Part shown: one piece after another, positions 61,574 through 64,000 of the stretch | Position numbering within the stretch: the stretch's first letter is position 1 | Layout of the letters: each line of letters starts with the position of its first letter | NCBI GenBank assembly: GCA_002787635.1 | Contig: PCXK01000024.1 | Location: 1 to 64,000 of the forward strand | Length of the DNA: 64,000 nucleotides | Direction: 5' to 3' | Source: Alphaproteobacteria bacterium CG11_big_fil_rev_8_21_14_0_20_39_49 | Lineage (GTDB): Bacteria; Pseudomonadota; Alphaproteobacteria; Rickettsiales; UBA6187 | Position numbers and translations under genes: made by a program | The notes under the pieces: generated by a model | Database searches by the model: none | What the model saw: the letters and a program-made list of their open reading frames with translations, nothing else | Told to the model about the DNA's origin: nothing

Positions 61574-63076
61574 ATGCCGTATAAATCGCTAAGGGATTTT
61601 ATCGCCAAACTTGAAAAGGACGGTGATTTAATAAGGATAAAACACCCCGTATCCACCGAACTTGAAATGACCGAGATACAAACCCGTGTTCTGGCGGAAA
61701 AAGGACCTGCTTTATTATTTGAAAATGTTATAACACCAAGTGGAAAATCCGATATACCCGTACTTGTAAACTTATTCGGTACTGTAGAGCGTGTGGCAAA
61801 GGGCATGGACTGCAAACCTGAAAATCTGAGGGAAATAGGCGAGACTTTAGCATTTTTGAGGCAGCCTGAACCGCCTGCCGGAATTAAAGAGGCATGGGAC
61901 ATGCTGCCTATTGTTAAAAAGGCTTTGAATATGTCGCCTAAAACCGTCAGGAAAGCTCCTTGTCAGGAGGTTGTTATAAAAGGTGATGATATCGATCTGA
62001 ACAAACTGCCTGTACAGATATGCTGGCCCAATGAACCCTCCCCGCTTATAACATGGCCTTTAGTTGTTACACAAGGGATAACAAAGAAAGGGCAGGACGG
62101 CTTTAACCTAGGCATTTACCGCATGCAGCTTACCGGAACAAACACCACCTTAATGCGTTGGTTAAAGCACAGAGGCGGAGCGCAGCAGCATAAAAGATGG
62201 TCTAAGGAAAAAAATGAGCCGTTCCCTGTAGCGGCGGTTATAGGTGCAGACCCCGGCACGATACTGGCGGCGGTAACGCCGGTTCCAGATACCTTGTCCG
62301 AATATCAGTTTAGCGGATTACTACGGGGAAAGAGCGTTGAACTGGTTGAATGCAAGACCGTTCCGCTCAAAGTGCCTGCCGAGGCTGAAATAGTGCTGGA
62401 AGGATATGTAAGCCTTGATAATTATGAAGATGAAGGACCTTATGGCGATCATACGGGATATTATAATCAGGTTGAAAAGTTCCCCGTATTTACCGTTTCT
62501 GCCATAACCATGCGTAAAAACCCTATTTATCTTAGTACGTTTACGGGAAGACCGCCTGATGAACCTTCGGTATTGGGTGAAGCACTGAACGAGGTTTTTG
62601 TGCCTTTGCTAAAACAGCAATTCCCTGAAATAGTTGATTTCTGGCTACCGCCTGAGGGCTGTTCTTACCGTGTTGCGGTGGTTTCCATGAAAAAGGCTTA
62701 TGCAGGACATGCCAAGCGTGTAATGATGGGCGTGTGGTCATTTTTGCGGCAGTTCATGTACACAAAATTCGTGATAGTGGTAGATGATGATATAAATGTA
62801 AGGGACTGGACAGACGTTATATGGGCAATATCCACCCGTATGGATCCTGCCCGTGATATGACCTTTATAGAAAATACCCCGATTGATTATCTTGATTTTG
62901 CCTCTCCCGAACCGAGCTTAGGCAGTAAAGTCGGTTTTGACGCTACCAATAAAATAGGTGCGGAAACCAAACGTGAATGGGGCAAGAAAATACAGATGGA
63001 TAAAAATGTTGTAGATAAGGTAACGAAAATGTGGGACGAACTTGGAATAGGCGGTAGCGGTAAACCTATATGGTAG
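61574..63076 (+). CDS. ubiD: UbiD-family decarboxylase of ubiquinone synthesis
   Basis: Decarboxylates 3-polyprenyl-4-hydroxybenzoate with prenylated FMN. The start [20 protein letters not shown] is typical. The prFMN/Mn region [28 protein letters not shown] and the catalytic E-x-P-x-G-D-H region [16 protein letters not shown] follow. The C-terminal [12 protein letters not shown] and [15 protein letters not shown] are conserved. Length 500 is normal. The partner ubiX, which makes the cofactor, is not in the window. Confidence 0.95.
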   Translation: MPYKSLRDFIAKLEKDGDLIRIKHPVSTELEMTEIQTRVLAEKGPALLFENVITPSGKSDIPVLVNLFGTVERVAKGMDCKPENLREIGETLAFLRQPEPPAGIKEAWDMLPIVKKALNMSPKTVRKAPCQEVVIKGDDIDLNKLPVQICWPNEPSPLITWPLVVTQGITKKGQDGFNLGIYRMQLTGTNTTLMRWLKHRGGAQQHKRWSKEKNEPFPVAAVIGADPGTILAAVTPVPDTLSEYQFSGLLRGKSVELVECKTVPLKVPAEAEIVLEGYVSLDNYEDEGPYGDHTGYYNQVEKFPVFTVSAITMRKNPIYLSTFTGRPPDEPSVLGEALNEVFVPLLKQQFPEIVDFWLPPEGCSYRVAVVSMKKAYAGHAKRVMMGVWSFLRQFMYTKFVIVVDDDINVRDWTDVIWAISTRMDPARDMTFIENTPIDYLDFASPEPSLGSKVGFDATNKIGAETKREWGKKIQMDKNVVDKVTKMWDELGIGGSGKPIW

Positions 63077-63417
63077 ATTAGTCGTTTAGTCCCAAGATGT
63101 GCCGCCCCTATGAACCCTAAATAACCATGCTCCGGCGGTTTAAGTGCTGAGGAAGAGACTATAATAGTTGCTTTCCGCAAGCATACTTTACTTCCACTTG
63201 ATGATTGCCTGTATTCTTTGCAAAACACATGAATCTGACTCTAACCTACCAAAGCAAAACTCTTCTGCCCTTTGCTTAACCATGCGGTCTAAAAAATAAG
63301 ATATGGCAATAACTTCCTAAACTAAAAGGCAATTTTTACCTCTTTTTATATATTGTAATCATAAGCAGAACTCCGCTCATATCGGCAAAGTCATTTAAAT
63401 ACAGGGCGTTAAAAGAC
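63077..63417. other. Intergenic region with no identified gene
   Basis: No open frame with a supporting ribosome-binding site on either strand. A minus-strand frame at 63336-63524 overlaps the sigma-54 site and the next start codon and is unlikely to be real. Confidence 0.5.
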
Positions 63418-63434
63418 TTGGCACATCTATTGCT
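63418..63434 (+). promoter_or_regulatory. Sigma-54 (-24/-12) promoter
   Basis: TTGGCAC-ATCTA-TTGCT matches the consensus TTGGCACRNNNNTTGCW at every fixed position, with GG and GC 10 nt apart. Transcription would start at about 63445, some 55 nt before the next start codon, which suits flagellar class genes. Confidence 0.8.
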
Positions 63435-63498
63435 TATATTTGGCTGGAATGAATTTTCCATATCGCAAAGAAGCGGTATCATAAAAAATATAAGTAAT

Positions 63499-64000
63499 AT
63501 GATGAATCTCGGGTTACTAGACATTTTAACGGCACAGCAGGTAGAAAAGCCTGATACCGGAAGGAACGGTGATAATTCCCCGTCCGCCCGTTATGCTGAA
63601 AGTGACAGGAATTTCAAAGATTATGTAGATAATGACAAAAAACCCGATGCGGATTATCGCATAAATTCGAAAAAAAACGATAATGATGTTAACTATGATG
63701 AAAACGCACTGTTAGCATTTATCAATAATAACATTGATACCAAAAAACTACCGTCGGGCATAAGTAACGACGATATAATCAATATATTAAAATCCCTAAA
63801 ATCACAGAATATAGACCTTGGCAAGATAGATTTCTCGGACGACACTTCTTTAGGACGGTTGATAGGTAACTTAAAGAATTCAGGCACAAATAACACTTTA
63901 TTGCAACAATCGGGTAATAAGCAAAATTTAGGCAACCACATACCGGAAGGCTTGCTTTCATTGCAGGAAGCCGAGGGTTTAAATACACAGATAACACCTG
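63499..64000 (+). CDS. Start of a putative flagellar hook-length control protein
   Basis: An open frame runs from ATG 63499 (or 63502) to the window edge: 167 codons without a stop. The protein starts NLGLLDILTAQQVEKPDTG and is rich in Asp, Asn, Lys and Ser. It has RNFKDYVDNDKKPD and later short helices (NALLAFINNNIDTKKL, DIINILKSLKSQ, LGRLIGNLKNSG). Low-complexity polar N-termini with a FxDYL/FKDYV-like motif are usual for FliK, whose conserved domain is C-terminal and out of view. The sigma-54 promoter supports a flagellar role. CDS is likely; fliK is inference. Confidence 0.6.
   Translation, partial: MMNLGLLDILTAQQVEKPDTGRNGDNSPSARYAESDRNFKDYVDNDKKPDADYRINSKKNDNDVNYDENALLAFINNNIDTKKLPSGISNDDIINILKSLKSQNIDLGKIDFSDDTSLGRLIGNLKNSGTNNTLLQQSGNKQNLGNHIPEGLLSLQEAEGLNTQITP

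Noticed and set aside
63336-63524. Minus-strand frame with a hydrophobic start
   Set aside because: It overlaps the sigma-54 site and the start of the plus-strand gene and has no ribosome-binding site.

Overview
The window is a gene-dense, AT-rich chromosome segment of an alphaproteobacterium. The evidence is a CtrA cell-cycle regulator whose upstream region carries two CtrA boxes and a GANTC site, the alphaproteobacterial order leuS-lptE-holA next to a DUF3576 lipoprotein, hslVU, a long IDH resembling the rickettsial type, psd-pssA, and the DUF2628 gene between hisB and hisH. It keeps histidine synthesis genes, FTR1 iron uptake, proline catabolism, lipid A genes and an apparent flagellar gene, so it is not a strongly reduced endosymbiont. 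I cannot place it below class from sequence alone; a deep-branching relative of Rickettsiales or Holosporales would fit.

Layout. 1-5.2 kb: two secreted unknown proteins, a phosphoketolase-family enzyme and an OmpA-like lipoprotein. 5.2-10.1 kb: GNAT, hisH, DUF2628 and hisB on the minus strand, divergent from hslVU. 10.1-14 kb: pssA-psd, a LOG-family protein and isocitrate dehydrogenase. 13.9-18.7 kb: holA, lptE, leuS and the DUF3576 lipoprotein. 18.8-22.6 kb: an orphan pseudopilin, lpxK, lpxL, tRNA-Ser(UGA) and an integrase remnant. 22.7-31.5 kb: lptB, lptA, pyrF, putA, a porin and a YggS protein. 31.7-36 kb: ctrA, mutL, recA. 36-41.3 kb: gloB, a cupredoxin-FTR1 iron system, a repeat-filled gap with a candidate small RNA, and an LpxR-like protein. 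41.6-47.6 kb: a second pseudopilin, an RTX protein, trhO and two unknown genes. 47.8-53 kb: ruvX, gatCAB, bdhA. 53-59.5 kb: a pentapeptide-repeat protein, asd, a type II restriction-modification pair and pabB. 59.9-64 kb: HemY-like protein, ubiD, and the start of a putative fliK behind a sigma-54 promoter.

Much of the non-coding DNA is made of dispersed palindromic elements. At least four families recur (called A-D here), several bounded by GTCA...TGAC, and several are nested inside another inverted repeat. One copy truncates the integrase gene and one sits between gatC and gatA.

The items most worth following up are the minus-strand small RNA candidate at 39951-40033 (TTGACA-N17-TACTAT promoter, closed stem, anti-Shine-Dalgarno-like loop), the nested palindromes, the double CtrA box upstream of ctrA, the exact sigma-54 site upstream of the terminal gene, and the restriction-modification pair with a 14-bp inverted repeat upstream. 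I did not find a CRISPR array, a complete transposon, rRNA genes or a replication origin.
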